A stretch of DNA of 64,000 nt. Origin: JACQAP01 sp035548375 (GTDB lineage: Bacteria; Pseudomonadota; Gammaproteobacteria; Burkholderiales; JACQAP01). Shown in pieces: positions 1-8,068 of the stretch; positions within the stretch are counted from its first letter, which is position 1; every line of letters begins with the position of its first letter. The position numbers and the translations under genes are program-made. Location: positions 1 through 64,000 of the forward strand of contig DASZTG010000092.1 in assembly GCA_035548375.1 (NCBI GenBank), in the 5' to 3' direction. The notes under the pieces are model-generated. The model did no database searches, was not told the DNA's origin, and was given only the letters and a program-made list of their open reading frames with translations.

Positions 1-588
1 TCCGCATTTCTGGGCGACCTGGGCATAACATCCTCGGCGTTTCCTGAAGAGAATTGCAGCGCGTCGCAAGCGGCCTGCTTGGCGGCGCCGTCCGCCTCTT
101 CGCCCGAGATCGACGCGGCGCGCCTGAATGCGGTCGTGCTCTATCAACAGTCACTGGCCGTTCCCGGTCGCCGTCGCATGGGGGATCCGCAGGTTCGCCA
201 CGGCGAAAAATTGTTCATCAGCGCGGGATGTGGCGAGTGCCACCAACCCGACCAGCGCACCGCGGATGACGCGCCGCTCGCTTTTCTCGCAGGACAAAGC
301 ATCCACCCCTACACGGACCTGCTGTTGCACGACATGGGCGACGATCTCGCCGACGGCCGCCCGGATTTCGACGCCGGGGCTTCGGAATGGCGAACACCGC
401 CGCTGTGGGGCATCGGGCTCTCCGAACAGGTGAACGGCCATGCCGCCTACCTGCACGACGGCCGTGCGCGCACTTTGCTCGAAGCCGTGATGTGGCATGG
501 CGGCGAGGCACGAAACGCGGCGAACGCGGTGCGCGGCATGGGCAAATCCGACCGGGAGGCGCTGCTCGACTTCCTGGGCTCCCTTTGA
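1..588 (+). CDS. C-terminal part of a DUF1111 / di-haem thiol-oxidoreductase-like protein (5' end outside window)
   Basis: The frame is open from base 1, so the start lies upstream; 195 codons are visible. Near codon 75 there is one c-type haem motif, CGECH. It is followed by a segment with TPPLWGIGL and YLHDGRARTLLEA, then an H-G-G-E-A stretch, which is the C-terminal signature of the DUF1111 (COG3488) di-haem family, exported to the periplasm. An internal TTG at 79 could be mistaken for a start, but the family homology continues before it (PEENCSA at about codons 16-22). The partner usually found upstream, an imelysin-like protein, would be outside the window. The substrate is unknown. Confidence 0.8.
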   Translation, partial: SAFLGDLGITSSAFPEENCSASQAACLAAPSASSPEIDAARLNAVVLYQQSLAVPGRRRMGDPQVRHGEKLFISAGCGECHQPDQRTADDAPLAFLAGQSIHPYTDLLLHDMGDDLADGRPDFDAGASEWRTPPLWGIGLSEQVNGHAAYLHDGRARTLLEAVMWHGGEARNAANAVRGMGKSDREALLDFLGSL

Positions 589-663
589 GGCCGGCTATCC
601 CCTGTCCGCAATCGGGCAACGCCCCGTTGAGCGTTTCGCGGCTTGTGCCCCGGCCGGATTAGA

Positions 664-2160
664 ATGCCAACCATGCCAAAAGCATTCACGCCGGTTTTCC
701 TCGCCAGGGAGATCCGCGAAATCGAGCAGGCTGTCCTGTCGCAACCCGCGCCGCCGCCGCTGATGCATCGCGCCGGTACCGCGGTGGCCGAATTGGCGCG
801 CGATCTGCTCGGCGACCGCGGCAAGCATGTTCTCGTGCTCGCCGGGCCGGGCAACAATGGCGGCGACGCGTTCATCGCGGCCACCCAGCTCAAGCAGTGG
901 TGGTATGACGTCGCCGTACTGTTCCTCGGCCCGGAAACCAGGCTTTCGGGCGAATCACGCGCGGCGATGCAAGCATGGCGGGAAAGCGGGGGCCGCACGC
1001 TGGACACCATCCCGGTCGAGGTGAATTGGGACCTGATCGTCGACGGCCTGTTCGGCATCGGCCTGGAGAGGCCGCTGGAGAACGAAGCTGCCGACATCGT
1101 GAACCGGGTGAATTCCCTCGGCGTTCCGGTGCTCGCCATCGATATTCCGAGCGGCCTGCACGCCGACAGCGGTCGCGTGCTCGGCTGTGCCGTCCGCGCC
1201 CGCCACACACTGACTTTCATCGGCCTCAAGGCGGGCTTGTTCACGCTCGATGGTCCCGACTACGCGGGAGAGGTCAGCCTCGACTCCGTCGGCGTCGAGC
1301 TTCCCGCCTCGACGCAGTCGCGCGGCTGGCGCATCGAATCGGCGCTCATCGCCTCCGTGCTGCCGCTGCGCAAGCACAACAGCCACAAGGGAACCTTCGG
1401 TAACGTCGGCATCCTCGGCGGCGCAGCGGGCATGGTGGGGGCGGCCTTGCTCGCGTCGCGCGCGGCGCTGAAGCTGGGCGCGGGTCGCGTCTATGTCGGA
1501 TTGTTCGCCGACTCGCCGTCGGTCGACCTTGCGCAGCCCGAGCTGATGATTCGATCGGCACAGGACCTGCTCAAGATCGACGGCCTGGACTGCCTGGCGG
1601 TCGGGCCCGGGTTGGGCGAATCGCAGGCCGCACAGCATGCGCTGGCCGCCGCGCTGGCGCACAAGGCGCCGCTCGTGCTCGACGCCGATGCGTTGAACCT
1701 GATCGCGGCGCACCCGAAACTGCAGAAGGCGGTCGCCAGTCGCTCCTCTGCCACGATACTCACGCCGCACCCGGCGGAAGCAGCCCGTCTCATGGCATCG
1801 AGCACCGAAAAAATCCAGCTCGATCGCATCGGATCCGCACGCGCCCTGTCGGCGCGATATCACGCTTCGATCGTGCTCAAGGGCAACGGCAGCATCTGCT
1901 CGATGAAGGACGGCGACTGGTATGTCAACACGAGCGGGAATCCCGGCATGGCTGCAGCGGGCATGGGCGACGTGCTCACCGGCATCATCGCCTCGATCGC
2001 GGCGCAGGGCGGCGATCCTGACCTCGCACTGCTCGCCGGCGTGCACCTGCACGGCCTTGCCGCGGACAAGCTGGTCGCGGACGGTGTCGGCCCGGCCGGG
2101 CTGACAGCCTCGGAGGTCATCGACGCGGGCCGCGCAATCCTGAACCAGGCGGTCAGCTGA
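664..2160 (+). CDS. nnr: Bifunctional NAD(P)H-hydrate epimerase / ADP-dependent NAD(P)H-hydrate dehydratase
   Basis: This two-domain cytosolic repair enzyme restores damaged NAD(P)HX. The N-terminal half is the YjeF_N epimerase, with GPGNNGGDAF at about residues 61-70. The C-terminal half is the ribokinase-like dehydratase (NnrD), with GPGLGES near 310 and NPGMAAAGMGDVLTG near 423. The length (498 aa) is normal for the fused form. ATG codons at 664 and 673 and a TTG at 643 are possible starts; I chose 664 because the family begins close to this point, but no strong ribosome-binding site decides it. The 3' end overlaps the convergent crcB by 8 bp. Confidence 0.93.
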   Translation: MPTMPKAFTPVFLAREIREIEQAVLSQPAPPPLMHRAGTAVAELARDLLGDRGKHVLVLAGPGNNGGDAFIAATQLKQWWYDVAVLFLGPETRLSGESRAAMQAWRESGGRTLDTIPVEVNWDLIVDGLFGIGLERPLENEAADIVNRVNSLGVPVLAIDIPSGLHADSGRVLGCAVRARHTLTFIGLKAGLFTLDGPDYAGEVSLDSVGVELPASTQSRGWRIESALIASVLPLRKHNSHKGTFGNVGILGGAAGMVGAALLASRAALKLGAGRVYVGLFADSPSVDLAQPELMIRSAQDLLKIDGLDCLAVGPGLGESQAAQHALAAALAHKAPLVLDADALNLIAAHPKLQKAVASRSSATILTPHPAEAARLMASSTEKIQLDRIGSARALSARYHASIVLKGNGSICSMKDGDWYVNTSGNPGMAAAGMGDVLTGIIASIAAQGGDPDLALLAGVHLHGLAADKLVADGVGPAGLTASEVIDAGRAILNQAVS

Positions 2161-2545
2161 CGGCGTTCGTGACGAGGCGGACGGAGAAGATGCCGAGCAA
2201 GGTCATGGCAATCGAGCCCGCGAGATGCGAGACGATCAACAGCGAAGCCCATCCGAACCGGCTTTGCATCAGCAAGCCGACCGCTTCAGCGGAGAATGAC
2301 GAGAACGTGGTGAGTCCGCCTAGGAAGCCGGTGATGACGAAAAGCCTGAGTTCGACAGGGAGCGCGCCTTGCTGCGAGAAAACCGCGACGGCGACGCCGA
2401 TCAGGTAGCCTCCGATCAGGTTCGCCGCCAGGGTGCCGTAGGGAAGGGCCGGGTTGATGGCATTGAGCATCACGCCCAGCCACCATCGCAGCCACGCGCC
2501 CAACGCCGCGCCCATCCCCACCGCAAGAAATCCCGTTCCACTCAT
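2153..2545 (-). CDS. crcB: Fluoride-selective channel CrcB/Fluc
   Basis: A 130-aa inner-membrane protein with four hydrophobic helices. It has the CrcB signatures GTLAANLIGGYLIG (about residues 37-50) and GFLGGLTTFSSFS (about 73-85), which form the fluoride pore of the dual-topology dimer that exports fluoride. The length is typical. It is monocistronic, convergent with nnr, and lies downstream of modA on the same strand with a gap of about 118 bp. No fluoride riboswitch pattern was recognised upstream. Confidence 0.95.
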   Translation of the reverse strand: MSGTGFLAVGMGAALGAWLRWWLGVMLNAINPALPYGTLAANLIGGYLIGVAVAVFSQQGALPVELRLFVITGFLGGLTTFSSFSAEAVGLLMQSRFGWASLLIVSHLAGSIAMTLLGIFSVRLVTNAVS

Positions 2546-2663
2546 TTGCCGTCCCGCCTTTCGCAGATTGCGGCAGATGATAAACCCATACGGCGTGCGA
2601 CTGCCTCGACGATCCGGATTCCCTTAACCGATCGGTCTGGCTCCGTTGGTGGGGGCAAGGCCT

Positions 2664-3419
2664 TCAGGGTTTGCCGAAGCCGTATTTCTGCAGGATTTTT
2701 TGCGCCGCGTCCGATCGCACGAACGCGACGAACTGCTTCGCCGAATCCTTCTGCGGGGCATTCTTCAACACCGCGATCGGGTAGAGGATCGGCCTGGTCG
2801 TCGGCACTTCCAGGACGACCTTGACCTTGTCCGGCAAGATCGCGGCGTCGGTGCGGTAGACGAAAGCCGCTTCGACCTCACCACGCGCCACATAGTCCAG
2901 GCTTTGCCTGACGTTTTGCGTGTTGACGACTTTGGGCTCGAGGCCCGCCCAGTGGCCGGAGGCCGCCAGTACCGACTTGCTGTAGCGGCCCACCGGCACG
3001 CTGTCCGGATTGCCTATCGCGACATGGCGGAGTTCGGCTTTCGCCAGGTCGTCCAGCGAGGCGATGGACACCTTCGAATCCGCCGGCACCACCACCACGA
3101 GGGCGTTGCGGACAAAATCCGCGCGTGTCCCCGCTTCCACGAGATTTTCCGATTCCGCCTTGTCCATGGTTTCCTGGTCCGCGGACGCGAATACATCGAC
3201 CGGCGCACCCTTCGCTATCTGCTGCAGCAACTGGCCGGAGCCCGCGAAATTGAACACCACCTTGGTCCCGGGATGGGCGCTTTCGAAATCGCGCCCGATG
3301 TCAGCGAACGCATTGGTCAAGCTCGCCGCCGCGGAGACGATGAGATCGGCGGCGGACGCGATCGTCGCGAACTGCAACGCCAGAACCGCGACCAGTATCT
3401 GCAAATTTGTCTTGCGCAT
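2664..3419 (-). CDS. modA: Molybdate ABC transporter substrate-binding protein ModA
   Basis: A 251-aa periplasmic binding protein with a cleaved signal peptide (hydrophobic to about residue 23, cut after ASA). The mature start DLIVSAAASLTNAF and the later FNFAGSGQLLQQI and APVDVFASADQ are standard ModA oxyanion-pocket segments. It captures molybdate or tungstate for ModBC. AAGGA precedes the ATG. It is the last gene of the leftward modB-modC-porin-modA run, separated from the porin by about 104 bp holding a perfect hairpin. modA normally comes first in mod operons, so this order is unusual. Confidence 0.95.
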   Translation of the reverse strand: MRKTNLQILVAVLALQFATIASAADLIVSAAASLTNAFADIGRDFESAHPGTKVVFNFAGSGQLLQQIAKGAPVDVFASADQETMDKAESENLVEAGTRADFVRNALVVVVPADSKVSIASLDDLAKAELRHVAIGNPDSVPVGRYSKSVLAASGHWAGLEPKVVNTQNVRQSLDYVARGEVEAAFVYRTDAAILPDKVKVVLEVPTTRPILYPIAVLKNAPQKDSAKQFVAFVRSDAAQKILQKYGFGKP

Positions 3420-3494
3420 TTCGTAGTCCTTCCGTTTCGTATCGGAGCGACCCGCGCCTGCCCGAGATCATGCTGCTTGCAGGCGCGAGTTTTT

Positions 3495-3514
3495 GTCCGG
3501 CGCGAGCGCCGGAC
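3495..3514 (-). other. Perfect intergenic hairpin between porin and modA
   Basis: A 20-bp near-perfect palindrome with arms of about 8-9 bp (GTCCGGCG / CGCCGGAC) lies 10 bp after the porin stop and 76 bp before the modA start. On the transcribed strand it is followed by A-rich, not T-rich, sequence, so it does not look like an intrinsic terminator. By analogy with other intercistronic stems it may protect the upstream mRNA or mark a processing site, which would let the porin and ModA be made in different amounts. That role is inference. Confidence 0.5.
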
Positions 3515-3523
3515 CCTTGTTGG

Positions 3524-5245
3524 CTAGAACCTGAACCTGAAGCCGGTGCTGGCGGTAAAGATGTCGTGGATATAGACCGTGGTGGCATTCGACTCGAATG
3601 CGTCGCCGCGGTAATGCGAGAACAGCGTGCCGGTATAGAGCGTCACCCCCTTGACCCATTGGTAGGTGAGCAGCCCGCCCCACGCATCGATGTAGCCCCC
3701 GAGATAGTGGCTGGGATATTTTCCGGCCACAGGCGTTCCGAAGTCGTAGCGCGGCAGGCCGATCCACATGTACGCCAGGCCCGCGTTCAGCTTCGGCGTG
3801 AAGTCGTAGTCGAAGCCAAGGTGGGCAATGTCGATCTTCTGGACCTGTCCCGAGTAAGCCGACGACTTGGCCACGTTTTCCCCGTACAGGTTGCTGATGA
3901 AGGGGATGTTCGGGTCCGGCGTCGGATTGCGCAGCCTGGCCTCCTGTGCGCCCGCCTGGACGTGGAAGTCGTCGGTGATCTTGTATTTCGTCACCAGCAT
4001 GAGCGCGCTCTGGTCGTAGGCGGTCAGGTCGATCACGTTGGAGAGCGTCGCATCGGTTGCGGTCTTGAGGACGTCCTTGAATTCCTCGTAGACCAGCTGG
4101 ACGCCGAAGCGCCCTTTCTCGTAGCCGAGATTTGCGCTGTAGCCCTGGTTGCCCTGCTTGAGGCCGCCATTGCTGCCGAAACCGTACAGCAGCCCGAAAT
4201 TCACGTCGCCCACCTTGTTGCCGTACTTGATGCTCTCGTCGACCCGGCCGTTTTCCGAGATCCCGCCGCCGGCGCCGTAGACACCGTTTCCGTAAACGGA
4301 AAACAAGCCCGCTTTCTGCAATGGCGAGTAGGTAGTCAGCACATCATTGATCTGGTTGGTGTTGCGTCCGAAGCTGATCTTGCCCCACTTGTCACTGGAG
4401 AAGCCACCGACCGCTTCCTTGGCGAACAACTGGCCGTTCAGGGAACTGGTCGCATACGAAGTCGTCGGATAACGCGAGTTGATCGATTCGTTGTGCGACT
4501 GGTCGGTGAGCTGCCCGGTCGCCGGGTTGAAGGCGGAATCGAGCACGACGAAAGCCTTGAATCCGTCAGTGAGGTCGCGCGTCGCGCGTATGCCCCAGGA
4601 GGATGTCGACAGCGCGCCGTTGAATATGCCGACCTGGCTGGACATGTTGGATGCCGGGTAGGGAACCTGCGCCCCGCCCGGCCCGGTCGGCGTCGTGCGC
4701 GGATACCGCACGCCACCGGAGATGTATGGCCCGATCGACGTCGGCATTTCGCCGCTTTGCACCAGCGAATGGCTGGTGTAGCCGACCGACAGATCGATGG
4801 TGCCGAACACCTCGACCTTGAATTTATCGGTCTGGATCACCGGGACGCCCTGCGCGTCCGTGCCGGTCTTTGCAGCCGCAGCTTCAGTCGAGGGCGCGGT
4901 CGGCTTCGCCGCTTGCGCCTTCGTTTCGGGCGCGGGGGCTTTTCCGGCTTCGACAGGCGGAGGCGGCACGACCACGGCAGCGGGGGCAGCGCCCGTTGCG
5001 CTTTCCGGTGGCGCGGCGGGTTTGGCGGCCTCTTCCTTCTTCGCTTCCTCGGCGGTGACCGCCATGAATTCGTCGTATTCCTCCTGCGTGATGATGCCCT
5101 TCTTCAATTGCAGGTCGAGCAGTCGCTTGACGGGGTCGTCGGCATGCGCTGCGCCCGACAACGACAGCATTCCCACAGCCAGCGCCATTGCTCCCTTGCT
5201 GAAATTTGCGAACCCGGATTTCCTTATTTTTGATTTCACGGCCAT
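3524..5245 (-). CDS. Outer-membrane porin embedded in the mod operon
   Basis: About 573 aa. The order is a signal peptide (cleaved after AHA near residue 35), a short helical segment, an Ala/Pro/Glu-rich linker (about 60-130), and a long beta-barrel that ends in FRFRF with the terminal Phe typical of outer-membrane proteins. The barrel resembles the Gram-negative porin (Porin_4) family, with segments such as VFGTIDLSVGY and GKISFGRNTNQ. The ATG at 5245 has GAAGGGGAC in front of it; an in-frame TTG at 5275 is less likely. It lies between modC and modA on the same strand, which suggests a role in passing molybdate through the outer membrane, but nothing in the protein proves the substrate. Confidence 0.85.
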   Translation of the reverse strand: MAVKSKIRKSGFANFSKGAMALAVGMLSLSGAAHADDPVKRLLDLQLKKGIITQEEYDEFMAVTAEEAKKEEAAKPAAPPESATGAAPAAVVVPPPPVEAGKAPAPETKAQAAKPTAPSTEAAAAKTGTDAQGVPVIQTDKFKVEVFGTIDLSVGYTSHSLVQSGEMPTSIGPYISGGVRYPRTTPTGPGGAQVPYPASNMSSQVGIFNGALSTSSWGIRATRDLTDGFKAFVVLDSAFNPATGQLTDQSHNESINSRYPTTSYATSSLNGQLFAKEAVGGFSSDKWGKISFGRNTNQINDVLTTYSPLQKAGLFSVYGNGVYGAGGGISENGRVDESIKYGNKVGDVNFGLLYGFGSNGGLKQGNQGYSANLGYEKGRFGVQLVYEEFKDVLKTATDATLSNVIDLTAYDQSALMLVTKYKITDDFHVQAGAQEARLRNPTPDPNIPFISNLYGENVAKSSAYSGQVQKIDIAHLGFDYDFTPKLNAGLAYMWIGLPRYDFGTPVAGKYPSHYLGGYIDAWGGLLTYQWVKGVTLYTGTLFSHYRGDAFESNATTVYIHDIFTASTGFRFRF

Positions 5246-5252
5246 GTCCCCT

Positions 5253-5278
5253 TCGTGATGTACAAACAGATACAACGC
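5253..5278 (-). promoter_or_regulatory. Weak candidate ModE box before the porin
   Basis: A 10-N6-10 arrangement, TCGTGATGTA-N6-GATACAACGC, ends 7 bp before the porin ATG. The right half differs from the 9461-9486 site at two positions, and the left half at about three. It sits within the 46-bp modC-porin gap. It could be an internal operator of the mod operon. The halves match each other poorly, so this is a low-confidence site. Confidence 0.35.
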
Positions 5279-5291
5279 TGACTAAAATTTT

Positions 5292-6092
5292 TTATCTCAC
5301 TGCCCGGATCGTCTTGCGCGGAAGCGGCGGCGGGCCATCCCTGCCCATGCCCGTCAACAGCTCGCGAATCGATCCGTCGATCCTTCGCCCCTCCCGATCC
5401 CTGTAGGGGGCGGCTTTTACGTCGACTACTTTCCCCACCCTGCCCTGATCCATTACGATCACCGTCTCGGCGAGCATCGACACGTCGTCCGGATCGTGCG
5501 TGATGGACAGCATCGGTACCTGGAACATCGACCGGATCGCCACCAGCTCGACGCGCATGCGCTGGCGCAACAGCGGATCCAGCGCGGCGAAAGGTTCGTC
5601 CAGCAACAGCAGCGACGGGTGACGTATCAGCGCCCGTGCCAGCGCCACGCGCTGGCGCTGTCCGCCCGACAGCTGCGCGGGGTAGGCTTTGTTCAATCCC
5701 CGCAGTTCGAACAAGTCGAAAAGCTCCATCACGCGGCGTGCCGCGTCCGCGGGCAGTTTCCGATTCCACCAGCGCTTCACGCCGAAGGCGATGTTCTCTT
5801 CGACGTTGAGGTGGGGAAACAGCGCGTAATCCTGGAACAGGTAGGCGATGCCCCGTTCGCTGGCGCGCACGTCGATGCCGGCCAGGGAGTCGAACAGCAC
5901 TCGCCCGCCGATCACGATGCGGCCATGGTCCGGTTTCTCCAGGCCGGCGATGGCACGCAAGGTCAGGCTCTTCCCCGCTCCGGAAGGACCGAATATCACG
6001 CCCAGCTCGTCGTCACAGGCAAATTTCACGTCGAGCGTGAAGTCGCGTCCGCCCGAACGCAGGGTCTTGCGGATGTCGATGTCCACACGCAT
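5292..6092 (-). CDS. modC: Molybdate ABC transporter ATP-binding protein ModC, short form
   Basis: A 266-aa cytoplasmic ATPase of the molybdate importer. Walker A is GPSGAGKS (about 35-42), the ABC signature is LSGGQRQR (about 140), Walker B is LLLLDEPFAALD, and a switch His lies in SITHDPDD. It follows modB by 3 bp, so the two are translationally close. Classical ModC proteins are about 350 aa with a C-terminal TOBE/MOP molybdate-binding domain. Here the chain ends soon after the ATPase fold, so that domain is absent. Confidence 0.93.
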   Translation of the reverse strand: MRVDIDIRKTLRSGGRDFTLDVKFACDDELGVIFGPSGAGKSLTLRAIAGLEKPDHGRIVIGGRVLFDSLAGIDVRASERGIAYLFQDYALFPHLNVEENIAFGVKRWWNRKLPADAARRVMELFDLFELRGLNKAYPAQLSGGQRQRVALARALIRHPSLLLLDEPFAALDPLLRQRMRVELVAIRSMFQVPMLSITHDPDDVSMLAETVIVMDQGRVGKVVDVKAAPYRDREGRRIDGSIRELLTGMGRDGPPPLPRKTIRAVR

Positions 6093-6095
6093 GGT

Positions 6096-6767
6096 TCAAG
6101 CCGCGTAGCGCGGGCGCAACAGCCTGCCCGACGCAAGCAGAACGCAGATACAGACAACGGAGGTCACGACGACCAGGAAATTCGCGACGTCATCCTTGCC
6201 CGCCTGGACCGCTTCATAGACGGCGATGGAAAGCGTCTGGGTTCTGCCGGGCAGGCTGCCGGCGACCATCAGCGTGGCGCCGAACTCGCCCATCGCGCGG
6301 GCAAAAGCGAGCATCGCGCCGGCCAGGATGCCGCGCCATGCCAGCGGCAAGGTGACGCGCAAGAAAACTTCGAATTCCGATTTTCCGAGCACGCGCGCAG
6401 CCTGCTCGAACTGGCGGTCGACCCCTTCCAGCGCGGCGCGCGCAGCCTTGTAGACCAGCGGATAGGCCACGACGGCGGCGGCGATCACCGCGCCTTGCCA
6501 GGTGAACACCAGTGAAATCCCGAAGCTGTCGTTCAGCCATTCACCGATGAAGCCGCGCCGTCCGACGACGACCAGCAGGTAGTAGCCGAGGACGGTCGGC
6601 GGCATGACCATGGGCAGCGTCATCAGCGCATCGACGACTTCGCGGCCGGGAAAACGCACGCGTACCAGCAGGAACGCGACGCCGACGCCGGCCACCGAAG
6701 CGAGGACCGTCGCCCATCCGGCAACCTTGAGGGTCAGCAATAGTGGAATCAGGACATCCTGCGACAT
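6096..6767 (-). CDS. modB: Molybdate ABC transporter permease ModB
   Basis: A 223-aa inner-membrane permease with about five hydrophobic helices. It has the ModB landmark TLPMVMPPTVLGYYLL and the EAA-type coupling loop EQAARVLGKSEFEVFLRV, followed by FARAMGEFGATLMVAG. It forms the channel with ModC. I use the ATG at 6767; an upstream in-frame extension to 6848 runs through the promoter and operator and is not protein-like. It is the first gene of the mod operon, with a ModE-type box 23 bp upstream. Confidence 0.95.
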   Translation of the reverse strand: MSQDVLIPLLLTLKVAGWATVLASVAGVGVAFLLVRVRFPGREVVDALMTLPMVMPPTVLGYYLLVVVGRRGFIGEWLNDSFGISLVFTWQGAVIAAAVVAYPLVYKAARAALEGVDRQFEQAARVLGKSEFEVFLRVTLPLAWRGILAGAMLAFARAMGEFGATLMVAGSLPGRTQTLSIAVYEAVQAGKDDVANFLVVVTSVVCICVLLASGRLLRPRYAA

Positions 6768-6790
6768 CGTCGGGCCGGCCTTCGACTGTT

Positions 6791-6816
6791 TCGATATGTT
6801 TCTACCTATACAGCGA
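6791..6816 (-). promoter_or_regulatory. ModE box over the modB promoter
   Basis: TCGATATGTT-N6-TATACAGCGA, a 10-N6-10 palindrome of the ModE type, lies 23 bp before the modB ATG. On the minus strand a -10-like TATAGG (6805-6810) lies inside it, and a -35-like TTGCGG (6827-6832) lies 16 bp upstream. ModE binding here would block RNA polymerase, as for classical repression of molybdate uptake when Mo is plentiful. The left half is identical to that of the 9461-9486 box. Confidence 0.65.
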
Positions 6817-6946
6817 CGAAGGCTATCCGCAATACATCGGACCGTCAAGAAATCAACACGCCCGACCCGGCGCTTTTTCGAGTGCGGGTGGTCCTGACGA
6901 TAGCTTGCCGCCTGTCATTCGACTGGCGGGTGGGAGCCAATGGCGA

Positions 6947-7342
6947 TTATTGCGCGGCGTCGGGCGGAGCCAGGGTCGTCATGCGCTCGTTGCGCAGGAA
7001 TTCGGCCATCCTGAAGACATCCGAATCGGCGAGGGTAAAGCTCCACTCGAAGCCGTCGGCGGTACCCAGAACCAGCGCCAGCGACTCATCGGTCAGGTCG
7101 CGCTCGAGCGACTATGAAACCGCCTCGCGCTTTACGCGCAGCGCGGGATCGCCGCGGCCCTGCGGCAAAGCGATCTGCTGGATCTCGGGGAGAAATCGCA
7201 TGAGGCCCGGGAGACTCGCGACGGGCAGTTCGAGGACGTGCGACTGCTCGGAAGCCAGTCGGAAATACAACCGGAATCGCGAGCCGTCCGGGGATACGGC
7301 GAATCCGTCGCAGGCCTGCGCCTCGACCACATCGCCGGTCAT
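6947..7342 (-). pseudogene. Small gene of unknown function interrupted by one in-frame amber codon
   Basis: The ATG at 7342 overlaps the stop of the upstream gene as ATGA, so translation is probably coupled. The frame runs 76 codons to a TAG at 7112-7114, then continues open in the same frame for 54 more codons to a TAA at 6947. The second half (from SLERDLTDES to LAPPDAAQ) looks like ordinary protein and contains a motif FEWSFTLADSDVF comparable to FRLYFRLASEQSH in the first half. It may be a recent nonsense mutation, a 76-aa functional protein with a decayed tail, or read-through. I do not recognise the family. Confidence 0.55.
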
Positions 7343-8016
7343 TGCTGATCGGACACCTTGGTACGCAGGTCTTCCTGGGGCGAGGATTTCTTCAGGATCC
7401 TGGCCATTTCCCGGATCCAGTTCTTGCTGCGGGATTTCCTGAGGGCTTCGCGCTGGTTGGCCGCTGACTTCAATTCGCGCCCGCGCATGGCGGAATCGTG
7501 GTTCCTCGCCACGCGGACATTCTCTGCCGAAAAGGCACCAGCCACGTCCACGCGCGCCAGTCCGTATTTCAGGGGACCCTGTCCGCGTTCCGCCCATTTG
7601 CCGGATCGCTCCCAGATGTCCACCCATTGCGCCAGGGTTAACGTCCAGTCGATTCCCTGGGAACGCCGCGCATTCGTGCGATGCTGCAAATACGCCTGCC
7701 GCTGCTCCTGGCTGAACGCTACGAGCTGTGCCGCAGCGCAGCCGTAGACACGCAAGCTCTGCGGCGCTTTTTGCGGCACCCGCGGCCGGCGATTGTTCCT
7801 GATCGCCAGCCCGGCGTTTTTCTTGTCCAGGCCGTAGCGCTTTACGATCTTCCTGATGCGTTCGGCGCTGAGCCCGAACGCCTTGCCGATGCTGCCCAGC
7901 GTTTCCCCGCGCAGGTAGCGATCGCGGATCTCGGCATCCCGCCCGGCGAACGGAAGCATCCTGTTTTCGACCGGATGCTCGCCGGACGGACCGACGGGTT
8001 GATCGCTCAAGTCCAT
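7339..8016 (-). CDS. Helix-turn-helix protein with a phage-type C-terminal region
   Basis: 225 aa. Residues about 28-62 form a sigma-70-region-4-like helix-turn-helix (LGSIGKAFGLSAERIRKIVKRY). Residues about 105-180 contain QHRTNARRSQGI, LTLAQWVDIWERSGKW, a RG-x-G-x-Y-x-x-AR stretch and FSAENVRVARNHDS. That pattern resembles small proteins found in phages and islands, often linked to HNH-like or DNA-binding functions. It is coupled by ATGA to the interrupted gene downstream. I infer a DNA-binding protein of mobile origin. Its placement between modB and the beta-propeller may be accidental. Confidence 0.6.
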   Translation of the reverse strand: MDLSDQPVGPSGEHPVENRMLPFAGRDAEIRDRYLRGETLGSIGKAFGLSAERIRKIVKRYGLDKKNAGLAIRNNRRPRVPQKAPQSLRVYGCAAAQLVAFSQEQRQAYLQHRTNARRSQGIDWTLTLAQWVDIWERSGKWAERGQGPLKYGLARVDVAGAFSAENVRVARNHDSAMRGRELKSAANQREALRKSRSKNWIREMARILKKSSPQEDLRTKVSDQQ

Positions 8017-8068
8017 CGGCCTGGTCTTCTCGCGGTCGGGGATGCGTCAGGCAACTTCGGCCCCTGCA

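Noticed and set aside
2546..2663. Fluoride riboswitch before crcB
   Set aside because: I looked for the conserved GGxGATGG...CTGATG pattern on the minus strand and did not find it.
3495..3514. Intrinsic terminator after the porin
   Set aside because: The stem is strong, but on the transcribed strand it is followed by A residues, not a T-run.
3407..5233. 608-codon open frame on the plus strand opposite the porin
   Set aside because: It mirrors the porin codons at high GC, has no family features or ribosome-binding site, and the porin on the other strand has a signal peptide and barrel.
6882..7442. 186-codon plus-strand frame upstream of the HTH gene
   Set aside because: It is opposite the coupled minus-strand genes, Ser/Arg-rich as expected for a shadow, and has no ribosome-binding site or family match.
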